Part shown: piece by piece, positions 1 through 8,160 of the stretch | Numbering within the stretch: the stretch's first letter is position 1 | How the letters are laid out: each line of letters starts with the position of its first letter | From: Nonomuraea solani | GTDB lineage: Bacteria > Actinomycetota > Actinomycetes > Streptosporangiales > Streptosporangiaceae | Direction: 5' to 3' | DNA length: 64,000 nt | Assembly (NCBI RefSeq): GCF_900108335.1 | Contig: NZ_FNVT01000023.1 | Span: forward strand, 1-64,000 | The notes under the pieces: generated by a model | Told to the model about the DNA's origin: nothing | What the model saw: only the letters and a program-made list of their open reading frames with translations | The model's database searches: none | Position numbers and translations under genes: made by a program

Positions 1-264
1 CCCGGCCGGTTCGCCTCTCTGGCTGACGCCCGAGCCTTCTGCCAGCGGTTTTTCGGCTACTACAACCACGAGCACTATCACGCGGGAGTCGGGCTGCACA
101 CCCCGTTCACCGTGCACATGGGCATCGCCCACGCCATCCAGGACAAGCGGGCCGAAACCATCGAACGCTTCCGCTCGGCCAACCCCCACCGGTTCACCCG
201 CACGCCCCGGCTCCCCAAGATCCCGCAGGTCGCCTATATCAACCAGCCGGAAGAAGCCGCCTAG
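1..264 (+). CDS. IS3-family transposase (OrfB), C-terminal fragment cut by window edge
   Basis: Frame 1 is open from the first base to the TAG at 262-264 and gives 87 residues. The pattern LADARAFCQRFFGYYNHEHY followed by G-L-x-T-P is typical of the C-terminal end of the IS3/IS150-type integrase core (rve), where a Trp/Tyr-rich stretch and N-x-x-R/H-x-H follow the last catalytic Glu. That Glu lies upstream of the window, so catalytic integrity cannot be judged. The protein would cut and join DNA ends during IS transposition. The right end of the element probably lies within about 50 bp of the stop, since the sequence TTGACTTGACACCTTCCG near 294-311 resembles IS3-type right ends; I could not compare it with the left end. 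Family assignment is good, the subgroup is unknown. Confidence 0.75.
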   Translation, partial: PGRFASLADARAFCQRFFGYYNHEHYHAGVGLHTPFTVHMGIAHAIQDKRAETIERFRSANPHRFTRTPRLPKIPQVAYINQPEEAA

Positions 265-298
265 CGATCAGACCAGCCCACTCCCTGTCGCATTTGAC

Positions 299-706
299 TT
301 GACACCTTCCGTTCTTCGCCTGCGTGACCTGTTCGGCAGGAGGATCCCGGACAGCCAGGTACGAGCGGTGTCCGAGCTGGTGCAGGGCAACGCAGAGGTC
401 TTGGTACGCGCCGGGATGCTCGACGTGGTCATCCCGGTCATCGACTCCTACGAACGCGGCGAGGCTTGCCCCACGGATGACGTCGTAGCCGAGATCGATG
501 TCCGACTCCAGCGGATCATCGATCGTGAGCCTCGGGACCGACTGGACTACCTCGAAGCTCTGGCAGCTCGGATCGGGCTCCGTTGGAGGGGCAACGAGAC
601 CAAGGGGGAGCAAGAGGATTTGGCCGCGCAACTGGGAGCGACGCCAGAGGACTACGCAGCTGCCAAAAGGATTGGTGGCATCTATCGCGACATGGGACTG
701 AGGTGA
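299..706 (+). CDS. Small protein of unknown function upstream of the integrase
   Basis: This 135-codon frame starts at a TTG and stops 7 bp before the integrase start, so the two are probably cotranscribed. I recognise no family. The product is acidic and helical-looking, with no membrane segment, no Cys pattern and no clear helix-turn-helix; the C-terminal part (about residues 105-135, LAAQLGATPEDYAAAKRIGG) could be a short helical DNA-binding or interaction motif. Its TTG start lies inside the probable right end of the upstream IS, so the true N-terminus may have been removed by the insertion, or the real start may be a GTG near 368. Position next to an integrase suggests a recombination directionality or element-maintenance role, but this is inference. 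Codon use is less GC-rich than the genes to the right, as in the integrase. Confidence 0.45.
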   Translation: MTPSVLRLRDLFGRRIPDSQVRAVSELVQGNAEVLVRAGMLDVVIPVIDSYERGEACPTDDVVAEIDVRLQRIIDREPRDRLDYLEALAARIGLRWRGNETKGEQEDLAAQLGATPEDYAAAKRIGGIYRDMGLR

Positions 707-713
707 GTCATAA

Positions 714-2258
714 ATGGCGGCTGGCAACGGCTACAAGAGATGCAAGTGTCGCGATGCCGATGGTCGCGAGCTAGGCGCCAAGTGTCCCAAACTGCGCCGG
801 AAGGGTGGCGCGTGGAATCCCAACCATGGCACCTGGTATGGAAAGGAAGAGCTGCCCAAAGGGGCTGACGGGAAGCGCGTAGACCTGCGATTGGGCGGCT
901 TTAAGACCGAAACGGAGCTGATCGCCTTCTTCGAGAAGGGCCTGCGTCTCCTTGGTATCCCCGAAGCCGGCCCGGAAGGGCACGAGGCGCGGATGGAGAT
1001 CCGCGCCATGATCAAGGCAGCGAACAAGCAACAGGCGCCGCTGCCCGATTACGAGGAACTCCATCGGAAGCACAACGTCGGGCAACCGCTCCAGTCGATC
1101 ACGCTTGGGGAATACTGGGAGTACTGGGTGGAGCGGCGGCGCCGGCTCAAGGATATTCGCGAGAGCACGCTCATCAGCTATTTGTCCAATTGGCGGACGC
1201 ATATTCGGGAGGTTCTGTCCGGTGTGCGGTTGGACCGGTTGTTTGTGCCCGTGGTCGAGCAGGTCTTTACCGAGATAGACCGGAAGAACGAGGCATTGCT
1301 CGCCGCACGTGTCTCCGATGATCCCGAGGTCCAGGCATCGGTGCGTGGGAAGCACCCCACAGGTCCGGTGACCAAACAGCAAGTGCGGGCGACGATCCGG
1401 ACGGTGCTGGCTTCCGCCGAGCGGGAGCACCTTGTCTCGTTCAACGCCGCCAAGCTGGTGAAACTTGCTCCAGGAGAGAAAGTCAGGGGCCTGGTGTGGA
1501 CGCCCTCACGGGTGGAGGCGTTCAACGGCGAGTACGAACGACGGCTGGCCGCCAAGCGGGCTGGTCAGAAGCGGCCGAGAAGGGCACAAGGGAGCTTCGA
1601 GGTCTGGCTGGGGACGCCACGCCCATCGCCGGTCATGGTATGGACGCCCGTTCAGCTCGGAGCGTTTCTTGATCATGCGATGGCAGATCGGCTGTATGCC
1701 TTGTATCACTTGATCGCGTTCTGCGGTCTACGTCGTGGCGAAGCCTGTGGGGTGCGCTGGATTGATGCGGACCTGGACGAGAATCTGCTGGCCACCGTTA
1801 AGCAACTCACCAAAGTCGGACGAGCGGTCAAGGAAGGAGCCACCAAGACGCATTACTCGAACGGAACAGTCGCACTGGACCAGGCGACAGCGGCGGTTCT
1901 GCGCGCGCATCGGGCGCGGCAGGACGAGGAACGGCTGGTATGGGGTCCTGCCTGGACCGACACGGGCCGCATCTTCACCAAGGAGGACGGCCGTGATCTG
2001 ACGCCCGATTGGGTGAGCACGCACTTCGAGCGACTGACGTTTCAGGCAGGCCTGCCGCCGACCCGCTTGCATGATCTCCGTCATGGTGCTGCCACCTTGT
2101 CGCTGGCAGCTGGGAACGACATGAAGACCACTTCGGCGATGCTTCGGCACTCCACTGTGTCGATCACGGCCGACCTGTATACGACGGTCTTGCCGGAGGT
2201 GGCGTGGGCGGCAGCCGAGGCTAGCGCCGCGTTGGTGCCACGCAGCACGACGGTATGA
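714..2258 (+). CDS. Tyrosine recombinase / integrase of an integrative element
   Basis: A 514-residue site-specific recombinase. The N-terminus (residues 8-25, CKCRDADG...GAKCP) matches the Cys-containing arm-binding region of Streptomyces-type plasmid integrases; a SAM-like core-binding domain follows at about 120-250. The catalytic domain has the expected residues: Arg in FCGLRRGEACGV (about 340), H-x-x-R in LHDLRHGA (about 455), His in LRHSTVS and the nucleophilic Tyr in DLYTTV near the end. The ATG is preceded by GAGGTGAG at good spacing. Length fits AICE/pSAM2-type integrases. The gene carries many A/T-ending codons compared with the region after 2460, consistent with transfer. No excisionase, replication or transfer gene accompanies it, and no tRNA abuts its 3' end, so it looks like the remnant of an integrated element. 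Confidence 0.9.
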   Translation: MAAGNGYKRCKCRDADGRELGAKCPKLRRKGGAWNPNHGTWYGKEELPKGADGKRVDLRLGGFKTETELIAFFEKGLRLLGIPEAGPEGHEARMEIRAMIKAANKQQAPLPDYEELHRKHNVGQPLQSITLGEYWEYWVERRRRLKDIRESTLISYLSNWRTHIREVLSGVRLDRLFVPVVEQVFTEIDRKNEALLAARVSDDPEVQASVRGKHPTGPVTKQQVRATIRTVLASAEREHLVSFNAAKLVKLAPGEKVRGLVWTPSRVEAFNGEYERRLAAKRAGQKRPRRAQGSFEVWLGTPRPSPVMVWTPVQLGAFLDHAMADRLYALYHLIAFCGLRRGEACGVRWIDADLDENLLATVKQLTKVGRAVKEGATKTHYSNGTVALDQATAAVLRAHRARQDEERLVWGPAWTDTGRIFTKEDGRDLTPDWVSTHFERLTFQAGLPPTRLHDLRHGAATLSLAAGNDMKTTSAMLRHSTVSITADLYTTVLPEVAWAAAEASAALVPRSTTV

Positions 2259-2460
2259 GAGTGGCCCAGGCCGGGCCGGGGATCCCCACGTCGCGACTGC
2301 TGTAAAGGGTGCGAAACTCGCGGTCTCCCTTCGGTCTCCCAATTCGCCGATGAATTGCCAGAACGCAGGGCAGCCTGCGAATCGTCCCAGGTCAAGAGGG
2401 CTAGGCTGCGGAGAGCGGGGTATGCCCGTTTCCGCGGCCAGGCAGCGTTGTATCCGCAGG

Positions 2461-3702
2461 TCAGGTGCAGTCGAGCACCTCCGCCACCAGCCGCCAGTCC
2501 ACGAACTTGAAGTTGGTCACCTCGCGGTCGCCGTCCCCCGGAGTCTCGGCGCCGTCGTGCACGACCAGCAGGCCCTTGGGGAAGGCGCGGCCGAGGGAGG
2601 CGCTGGTGACCATCGCGCCGTCGCTCACCTCGGCCCCGTCCACGCGGGAGCCGGGGCCGACCCGGAACTGGGCCACGTGCTCGTTGTCGTCGCGGTCATA
2701 GGCGGCGAAGGTGTCGTCGCCCTGGCTGGAGGCCAGCAGATAGCCGTCGTCCCCGTCCTCGTAGATCGTCAGGCCCTCGGCGTCGGCCGACAGGTGCCGG
2801 CCGCCGTAGCCGCGGTCCTGGCCGGGCAGGCACTCCTCCGTGGCGGGGTCGTAGGTGTCCTGCCTGCCGTACTCCCGCACCTTGTCCATCAGCACCGGCC
2901 GGCCGGTCAGGTCCGCGCGCAGGCGCCAGATGCCGACGTCCTCCTGCGCCGCGTACAGCACACCGCGGGCGCGGTCCACGACCATGCCCTCGACCTGCGG
3001 CAGCTCGCCGGGCTCCGCGCACGGGGTCCAGGTGGTGCCGTCGGGGAGGGGGAAGGTCGCGGGCAGGTCGAGGGTGCGGACGCGCCGGTAGGTGACCTTG
3101 CCGCCGGGGGCGGCGGCGAGCTGGAGCAGGCCGACCGTGGTCCGGTGGCGGCGGCTGACCACCACACGGGTGCCGCTGACGGCCACTCCGTACGCGGTCT
3201 GCGCCTCGTCCACCTCTTCCTGGGTGGCGTTGAAGACGAACGGCACGGCGGGGTCGGTGACGTCGGTCAGCGGGGGTTGCCCGGCGGCGGCCTTGGCGGG
3301 GTCGATGGCGTACACGCGGAGCTGGTCGCGCCCCCGGTCGGAGGCGACCGCGAGGTCCACCCTGGCGCCGGTGGACAGGCGGAAGCCGTGGACGAGATCG
3401 ACGTTGTTGAGCCGTCCCGGCTCGTGGTCCTGGCCGGGCGGCGGCTGGGCGGGCAGGTGCTGGAGCTGGGCGCCGGACAGGGAGTAGGCGTACAGGCCGC
3501 CTTCTTTCGCCGTGGTGATCACGACGCTCCTGCCGGGTTTCGCGGGGTGGACCCAGATCGCCGGGTCGTCGCCGTTGGCGCGGCCGCCCGCGTCGTCGTC
3601 GTACAGGGGCGGCGTCTCGGCGGCGGCCGTGACGGTCGCGACGCCGGAATCCGGGGCGAAGGGGGTGACAAGCAGCAGGACAGTGGATAAGAAGGCACGC
3701 AC
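2461..3702 (-). CDS. Secreted beta-propeller phytase (3-phytase)
   Basis: The product has a short signal peptide (RAFLSTVLLLVTPFA) followed by a six-bladed propeller fold. The motif DDPAIWVHP near residue 45 is the hallmark calcium-binding start of beta-propeller phytases (PF02333), and the later stretches ATQEEVDEAQTAYG, GMVVDRARGVLYAAQEDVGIW, SADAEGLTIY and GYLLASSQGD are family signatures. The enzyme removes phosphate from inositol hexakisphosphate outside the cell in a calcium-dependent way. I prefer the GTG at 3702 because AGGAG sits 6 nt upstream; the ATG at 3708 abuts the same AGGAG too closely. About 413 residues, normal for the family. It diverges from the sugar ABC transporter across a 130-bp region with a GntR-like site, so joint control of phytate/inositol use is possible but unproven. 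Confidence 0.9.
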   Translation of the reverse strand: MRAFLSTVLLLVTPFAPDSGVATVTAAAETPPLYDDDAGGRANGDDPAIWVHPAKPGRSVVITTAKEGGLYAYSLSGAQLQHLPAQPPPGQDHEPGRLNNVDLVHGFRLSTGARVDLAVASDRGRDQLRVYAIDPAKAAAGQPPLTDVTDPAVPFVFNATQEEVDEAQTAYGVAVSGTRVVVSRRHRTTVGLLQLAAAPGGKVTYRRVRTLDLPATFPLPDGTTWTPCAEPGELPQVEGMVVDRARGVLYAAQEDVGIWRLRADLTGRPVLMDKVREYGRQDTYDPATEECLPGQDRGYGGRHLSADAEGLTIYEDGDDGYLLASSQGDDTFAAYDRDDNEHVAQFRVGPGSRVDGAEVSDGAMVTSASLGRAFPKGLLVVHDGAETPGDGDREVTNFKFVDWRLVAEVLDCT

Positions 3703-3767
3703 GGGCATCTCCTCACGATCCTCGTCCGGACTGAACGATGGGTGAACGTGCCGGGCATAGGTCAGCA

Positions 3768-3781
3768 TGTCTATACAAACA
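3768..3781. promoter_or_regulatory. Candidate GntR-type operator
   Basis: TGTCTATACAAACA lies between the divergent phytase and sugar-transporter genes. It fits the general GntR-family operator pattern GT(n)TATAC(n)AAC and has dyad symmetry. No GntR gene is adjacent, so the regulator would be encoded elsewhere. Site position, 52 bp before the transporter start, suits repression. Confidence 0.4.
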
Positions 3782-3832
3782 GATGACATTGGGGTAGAAC
3801 CAGGCCAAGCCCGTTGGTCTTGGAGGTGTCCT

Positions 3833-4816
3833 ATGAGACGTACCCCGATCGTGCTGGCACTGCTGGGCGCGCTGGCCGTCACCGGCTGCTCCTCGGGTGG
3901 GCAGAGCGCGCAGAGCGCACCACCCGCCGCCTCGTCCGCCGCGCCGGCCGCGGGGAGCGGCGCCCGTTTCTCCGTCATCACCCACGGTGCGCCCGGCGAC
4001 TCCTTCTGGGACGTGGTCAAGAACGGCGCCGAGGCCGCGGGCAAGCAGTACGGCGCGCAGGTGGCCTACCAGGGCGACGGCGACCCCGCCAAGCAGTCGC
4101 AGCTCATCGACCAGGCCGTCTCCGAGAAGGTGGACGGCATCGTGGTCTCCATGGCCAACCCCGACGCGCTGAAGGAGGCCATCGGCAAGGCCGTCGCCGC
4201 GAAGATCCCGGTCGTGACGATCAACTCCGGGGCCGACTCCTCCAAGGCGTTCGGCGCCATCACGCACGTCGGCCAGTCGGAGGACGTGGCCGGGCGCGGG
4301 GCGGGCGAGCAGCTCAAGGCGGCCGGCGTCACCAAGTTGCTGTGCGTCATCCACGAGGCCGGCAACGTCGGCCTCGACCAGCGCTGCAAGGGCGCCGAGC
4401 AGACGCTGGGCGGCGCCGTCGAGCGGCTGCAGGTGGACGTCAGCAACCTGGCCGACGTCACCTCCAAGGTCACCGCGAAGCTCCAGTCCGACAAGCAGGT
4501 CAACGGCGTGCTGGCGCTCAACCCGGCCATCGCGATCGCCGCCAGGGACGCGATCAAGGACGCGGGCTCGCAGTCGAAGCTGGCCACGTTCGACCTGTCG
4601 GGCGACGTGGTGACCGCCATCAACGACGGCGAGGTGCTGTTCGCCGTGGACCAGCAGCAGTATCTGCAGGGCTACCTGCCGATCACGTTCCTCAACCTGT
4701 ACAAGGCCAACCTCAACACCGTCGGCGGCGGGCTGCCGGTCAACACCGGTCCCGGATTCGTGACCAAGGACAACGCCGCGCAGGTGGCCAAGCTGGCCGA
4801 GGCCGGCACCCGATGA
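3833..4816 (+). CDS. Sugar ABC transporter substrate-binding lipoprotein
   Basis: A 327-residue periplasmic-binding-protein-like lipoprotein. The ATG follows GGAGGTGTCCT at good spacing. Residues 1-20 form a lipoprotein signal with the lipobox LAVTGC, then a low-complexity Ala/Ser/Pro linker, then a type 1 periplasmic binding fold (COG1879, RbsB-like) starting at FSVITHGAPGDSFWDVVKNG with VDGIVVSMANPDAL and ATFDLSGDVVTAINDG. Such proteins capture a monosaccharide or polyol at the outer membrane face and hand it to the permease. Its stop overlaps the start of the permease (ATGA). The closest characterised type is the Frc (fructose) system, but the ligand could as well be ribose, xylose or inositol; the neighbouring phytase makes inositol a reasonable guess only. 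Confidence 0.88.
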   Translation: MRRTPIVLALLGALAVTGCSSGGQSAQSAPPAASSAAPAAGSGARFSVITHGAPGDSFWDVVKNGAEAAGKQYGAQVAYQGDGDPAKQSQLIDQAVSEKVDGIVVSMANPDALKEAIGKAVAAKIPVVTINSGADSSKAFGAITHVGQSEDVAGRGAGEQLKAAGVTKLLCVIHEAGNVGLDQRCKGAEQTLGGAVERLQVDVSNLADVTSKVTAKLQSDKQVNGVLALNPAIAIAARDAIKDAGSQSKLATFDLSGDVVTAINDGEVLFAVDQQQYLQGYLPITFLNLYKANLNTVGGGLPVNTGPGFVTKDNAAQVAKLAEAGTR

Positions 4817-5847
4817 CGACCGCAGCGGCCGATGAACGGGTCGCCGACGTCGGGCTGGCGCGGCGCCTGCTCATCAGGCCGGAGCTCGGCGCGGTCGTCG
4901 GGCTCGTGGTGGTGTTCGCGTTCTTCGCCTCCCAGTCGCCGGTGTTCCGGTCGATGGACGGCATCGCGAACTGGCTCGACCCGGCCGCCACGCTCGGCAT
5001 CATGGCGGTCGCGGTCGCGCTGCTGATGATCGGCGGCGAGTTCGATCTGTCGGCGGGCGTGCTGACCGGGACCAGCGGGCTGATCCTCGTCACCCTGGCC
5101 ACCCGCTTCGGGCTCAGCGTGTGGCTGGCGATGGCGGCCGGGCTGGTGGTCGCGCTGGCCGTCGGGTTCGCCAACGGGCTGGTCGTCACCCGGACGCGGC
5201 TGCCCAGCTTCATCGTCACGCTGGGCACGTTCCTCATGCTTCAAGGGCTCAACCTCGGCGTCACCAAGGCCATCACCGGAACCGTGCAGGTCAGCGGCCT
5301 GCGCAGGGCCGAGGGGTTCGAGACCGCCAACGCGATCTTCGCGGGGACGATCCAGATCGGCGGCAGCTCGTTCCGGGTGGCGATCCTGTGGTGGATCCTG
5401 GTGACCGCCGTCGCCACCTGGGTGCTGATGCGCTCCAGGGCGGGCAACTGGATCTTCGCGGTCGGCGGCAACGAGCAGGCCGCGCGGGCGGTGGGCGTGC
5501 CCGCCGCCCGTACGAAGATCGCGCTGTTCATGACGACGGCCTTCGCCGCCTGGCTGGTCGGCTCGATCCTGGCCCTGCGCTACACCTCCGTCCAGGCCAA
5601 CATCGGCATCGGCCAGGAGTTCATCTACATCATCGCCGCCGTCATCGGCGGCTGCCTGCTCACCGGCGGGTACGGCTCCGCCATCGGAGCCGCCATCGGC
5701 GCGGTGATCTTCGGCATGGCCGACAAGGGCATCGTCTTCCTGGGCTGGGACGCCGACTGGTTCAAGTTCTTCCTGGGCGGGATGCTGCTGCTGGCGACAC
5801 TGGCCAACCGCCTGGTCAGGCGGTACGCGGAAGAGGTGAAGCATTGA
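4813..5847 (+). CDS. Sugar ABC transporter permease (RbsC/FrcC type)
   Basis: A 344-residue integral membrane protein of the BPD_transp_2 family (COG1172). It begins with MTTAAADERVADVGLARRLL, then shows eight or more hydrophobic helices; the family signatures GGEFDLSAGV (about residue 75), GFANGLVVTRTRLPSFIVTLGT and GGCLLTGGYGSAIGAAIGA are clear. It forms the homodimeric channel for a monosaccharide ABC importer. The start ATG overlaps the stop of the binding-protein gene, and its own TGA overlaps the TTG of the ATPase gene, so all three are translationally coupled and will be made in fixed proportion. Confidence 0.9.
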   Translation: MTTAAADERVADVGLARRLLIRPELGAVVGLVVVFAFFASQSPVFRSMDGIANWLDPAATLGIMAVAVALLMIGGEFDLSAGVLTGTSGLILVTLATRFGLSVWLAMAAGLVVALAVGFANGLVVTRTRLPSFIVTLGTFLMLQGLNLGVTKAITGTVQVSGLRRAEGFETANAIFAGTIQIGGSSFRVAILWWILVTAVATWVLMRSRAGNWIFAVGGNEQAARAVGVPAARTKIALFMTTAFAAWLVGSILALRYTSVQANIGIGQEFIYIIAAVIGGCLLTGGYGSAIGAAIGAVIFGMADKGIVFLGWDADWFKFFLGGMLLLATLANRLVRRYAEEVKH

Positions 5848-6599
5848 TCCTGGAGACCCGCGGCATCGGCAAGACGTTCGGCTCGGTGCTGGCGCTGCGC
5901 GAGGTGTCGATGGGCGTGGCGGCCGGTCAGGTCACCTGCGTGCTCGGCGACAACGGGGCCGGCAAGTCCACGCTCATCAAGATCCTGTCGGGGATCCACC
6001 AGCACGACGCGGGCGCGTACCTGGTGGACGGCCGGGAGGTGCGCCTGTCGAGCCCGCGTGACGCGCTCGACCGCGGCATCGCCACCGTCTACCAGGACCT
6101 GGCGATGATCCCGCTGATGTCCGTCTGGCGGAACTTCTTCCTCGGCTCCGAGCCCCGCAAGGGCCTGTCCTTCGACGTGGCCAAGGCCCGGCGGGTGGCC
6201 CGCGAGGAGCTGCGCGCCATGGGCATCGACATCCGCGACGTGGACCAGCCGGTCGGTACGCTCTCCGGCGGCGAACGCCAGTCCGTCGCCATCGCCAGGG
6301 CCGTCTACTTCGGCGCCCGCGTCCTCATCCTCGACGAGCCCACCTCGGCGCTCGGCGTCAAGCAGGCCGGCGTGGTGCTGCGCTACATCGCCCGCGCCCG
6401 CGACCGGGGGCTCGGCGTCGTCTTCATCACCCACAACCCCCACCACGCCTACCCGGTGGGGGACCGGTTCCTGCTGCTCAACCGGGGCACCACCCTCGGC
6501 GACTACGCCAAATCCGACATCACCCCCCAGGAGCTGACCGCGCTCATGGCCGGCGGCGCGGAGCTGGAGCAGCTCTCCCACGAGCTCGAACGCGAGTGA
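5844..6599 (+). CDS. Sugar ABC transporter ATP-binding protein, single domain
   Basis: A 251-residue ABC ATPase. The start is TTG, with GAGGTG 7 nt upstream and a 4-bp overlap with the permease stop. Visible motifs are Walker A GDNGAGKST (about 37-45), signature LSGGERQ, Walker B VLILDEPTSALG and the switch His in FITHNPHH. RbsA/XylG-like proteins that pair with RbsC permeases normally carry two fused ATPase domains (about 500 residues); this one has one, as in the Frc and some inositol systems, so a homodimer must power transport. The stop at 6599 is followed by 250 bp of leader for the next operon. Confidence 0.9.
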   Translation: MILETRGIGKTFGSVLALREVSMGVAAGQVTCVLGDNGAGKSTLIKILSGIHQHDAGAYLVDGREVRLSSPRDALDRGIATVYQDLAMIPLMSVWRNFFLGSEPRKGLSFDVAKARRVAREELRAMGIDIRDVDQPVGTLSGGERQSVAIARAVYFGARVLILDEPTSALGVKQAGVVLRYIARARDRGLGVVFITHNPHHAYPVGDRFLLLNRGTTLGDYAKSDITPQELTALMAGGAELEQLSHELERE

Positions 6600-6693
6600 G
6601 CTTGCCCCACATTTGACGAATCCCCAGGTCAGTGTGGTGGAAGGGAGGGCAGGAACTCCTACCATGGAGGTCGCATGGCCTGGCAGGCCCCTG

Positions 6694-6751
6694 GGACCGT
6701 TATTACCGGCCGCGGGCCCTGCCCGTCCGTAAAGGCACGGGCGGGCGGTCC
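6694..6751 (+). promoter_or_regulatory. GC-rich foldable leader upstream of the MFS/DUF917 operon
   Basis: The 253 bp between the ABC transporter and the MFS gene contain no supported gene. Within it, GGACCG (6694-6699) can pair with CGGTCC (6746-6751), and inside that GCCCGT (6721-6726) pairs with ACGGGC (6737-6742) around a ccgtaaaggc loop. GC-rich stretches with further pairing potential follow to about 6790. It matches no riboswitch consensus I know (guanidine, TPP, ZTP, purine and SAM types were considered). It could be a cis-regulatory RNA, or simply stable GC-rich DNA; no conservation test was possible. Confidence 0.3.
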
Positions 6752-6852
6752 GCACAGGTCACGGGGCCCGGCCAGGGCGGGCCGCACAGGCGCGCCGCTC
6801 AAGGGGCGTCCTATCGTGCGGCCATCTGCCGCCCCCCTTCGAGGAGCCTTCC

Positions 6853-8160
6853 ATGACCGCCGTCGACTCGAGAACGATGCCCATCGGGGCGGCGTTCGAC
6901 CGGATGCCGTTCACCCGCCGGCACGTGCTCATCGCGCTCGCGCTCTTCGTCGCCTTCGTCATCGAGTCGTGGGAGCAGCTCGCCCTCGTCTACGTCTCCG
7001 GCGACCTCGGCACCCGGCTCGGGATCGGGGAGACGGGGATCGGCGTCGTGCTGTCGGCGGTCGCCTTCGGCATGATCCCCGGTGTGCTGGTGTGGGGGCC
7101 GGTGGCCGACCGGATCGGGCGCAAGCCGGTCGCGTTCTGGTCGCTGCTGGCGTACGGGGTGATCGCGTTCGCCTCGGCGTTCGCGCCCTCCATGGCGGTG
7201 CTGGTGACGCTGCGGGTGGCCTCGGGGCTGGCGCTCGCGGGCGTCTACACGATCACGTTCCCGTACTTCCTCGAACTGCTGCCGACCAAGCACCGCGGCC
7301 GGGCGGCGGTCTACCTGTCGATCGGGTGGCCCATCGGCATGCTGGCGGCGATCGGCGCGTCCGTGGCGCTGGGCGACCTGGGCTGGCACGTGGTGGTGAT
7401 CGCCAGCGCGGTGGCGGGGCTGTGGGCGTTCGCGATCAGGGCGTGGGTGCCGGAGTCGCCGTACTGGCTGGCCTCCCGCGACCGGCAGGAGGAGGCGCGC
7501 GCCGTGCTGCGCTCACTGGGCAGCCCGGACGCCGGCGCCACGTTCACGGTGGCGCGGCAGCGGGCCGGGCGGCCGCTCGACCTGTTCCGCGGCGGCCTCT
7601 CCCGCATCACCGTGCTCATGCTGCTGCTGAACTTCGTCTTCAACTGGGGCTACTGGGGGCTGCAGACGTGGCTGCCCACCCTGCTGCAGGCCAGGGGCCT
7701 GACGCTGTCCGCCTCGCTCGGCTTCGCCGCGCTCAGCGCCCTGATGATGATCCCCGGATACGTCAGCGCCTCGCTCCTGACCGGCCGGTTCGGGCGCAAG
7801 AAGGTCTTCCTCGTGTACGTCGTCGCGGCCGTGCTCGGCGGGCTCTGGTTCGCCACCGCCGACTCGATGACCGGGCTCTACCTGGGCAACTTCACGCTGT
7901 CGTTCTTCAGCCTGGGCGCCTGGGGCGTCTGGAACACCTGGAACGGCGAGTTCTACCCGACCGCCCTGCGCGGCACCGGCTACTCGTGGGCCACGGCCGC
8001 GCAGCTCGTGGCCACCACCGTGGCGCCGTCGGCGGTGGGCGCGCTGCTGGCCGGAGCCACCGGGTTCACGGCTACCATGCTGATCATCAACGCGTTCATG
8101 GTGGCCACGGCGCTGCTGGCCGTGCCGCTGCCGGAGACGGAAGGGCGCGAGCTGGAGTGA
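6853..8160 (+). CDS. MFS transporter, sugar/aromatic-acid:H+ symporter type
   Basis: A 435-residue major facilitator with about twelve hydrophobic helices. The ATG follows AGGAGCCTTCC. The first cytoplasmic loop carries the MFS signature GPVADRIGRKP (about residue 80), followed by R-x-x-x-G in LRVASGLALAGVY; the second half repeats it weakly at TGRFGRKKVF. The central SKHRGRA-like stretch (LPTKHRGRAAVYLS) and PESPYWLASR are typical of the sugar-porter/AAHS group. It likely imports the compound metabolised by the next two proteins. Its stop overlaps the following GTG by 4 bp, so it heads a four-gene operon ending with a PucR regulator. Confidence 0.88.
   Translation: MTAVDSRTMPIGAAFDRMPFTRRHVLIALALFVAFVIESWEQLALVYVSGDLGTRLGIGETGIGVVLSAVAFGMIPGVLVWGPVADRIGRKPVAFWSLLAYGVIAFASAFAPSMAVLVTLRVASGLALAGVYTITFPYFLELLPTKHRGRAAVYLSIGWPIGMLAAIGASVALGDLGWHVVVIASAVAGLWAFAIRAWVPESPYWLASRDRQEEARAVLRSLGSPDAGATFTVARQRAGRPLDLFRGGLSRITVLMLLLNFVFNWGYWGLQTWLPTLLQARGLTLSASLGFAALSALMMIPGYVSASLLTGRFGRKKVFLVYVVAAVLGGLWFATADSMTGLYLGNFTLSFFSLGAWGVWNTWNGEFYPTALRGTGYSWATAAQLVATTVAPSAVGALLAGATGFTATMLIINAFMVATALLAVPLPETEGRELE

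Noticed and set aside
2350..3690. 446-codon plus-strand open frame opposite the phytase gene
   Set aside because: It is the mirror of the phytase frame in GC-rich DNA, with no family motifs and a runs-of-Gly/Arg/Val composition; the minus frame has clear phytase signatures.
6600..6852. Guanidine, TPP or SAM riboswitch before the MFS gene
   Set aside because: None of the conserved core sequences of those classes is present.
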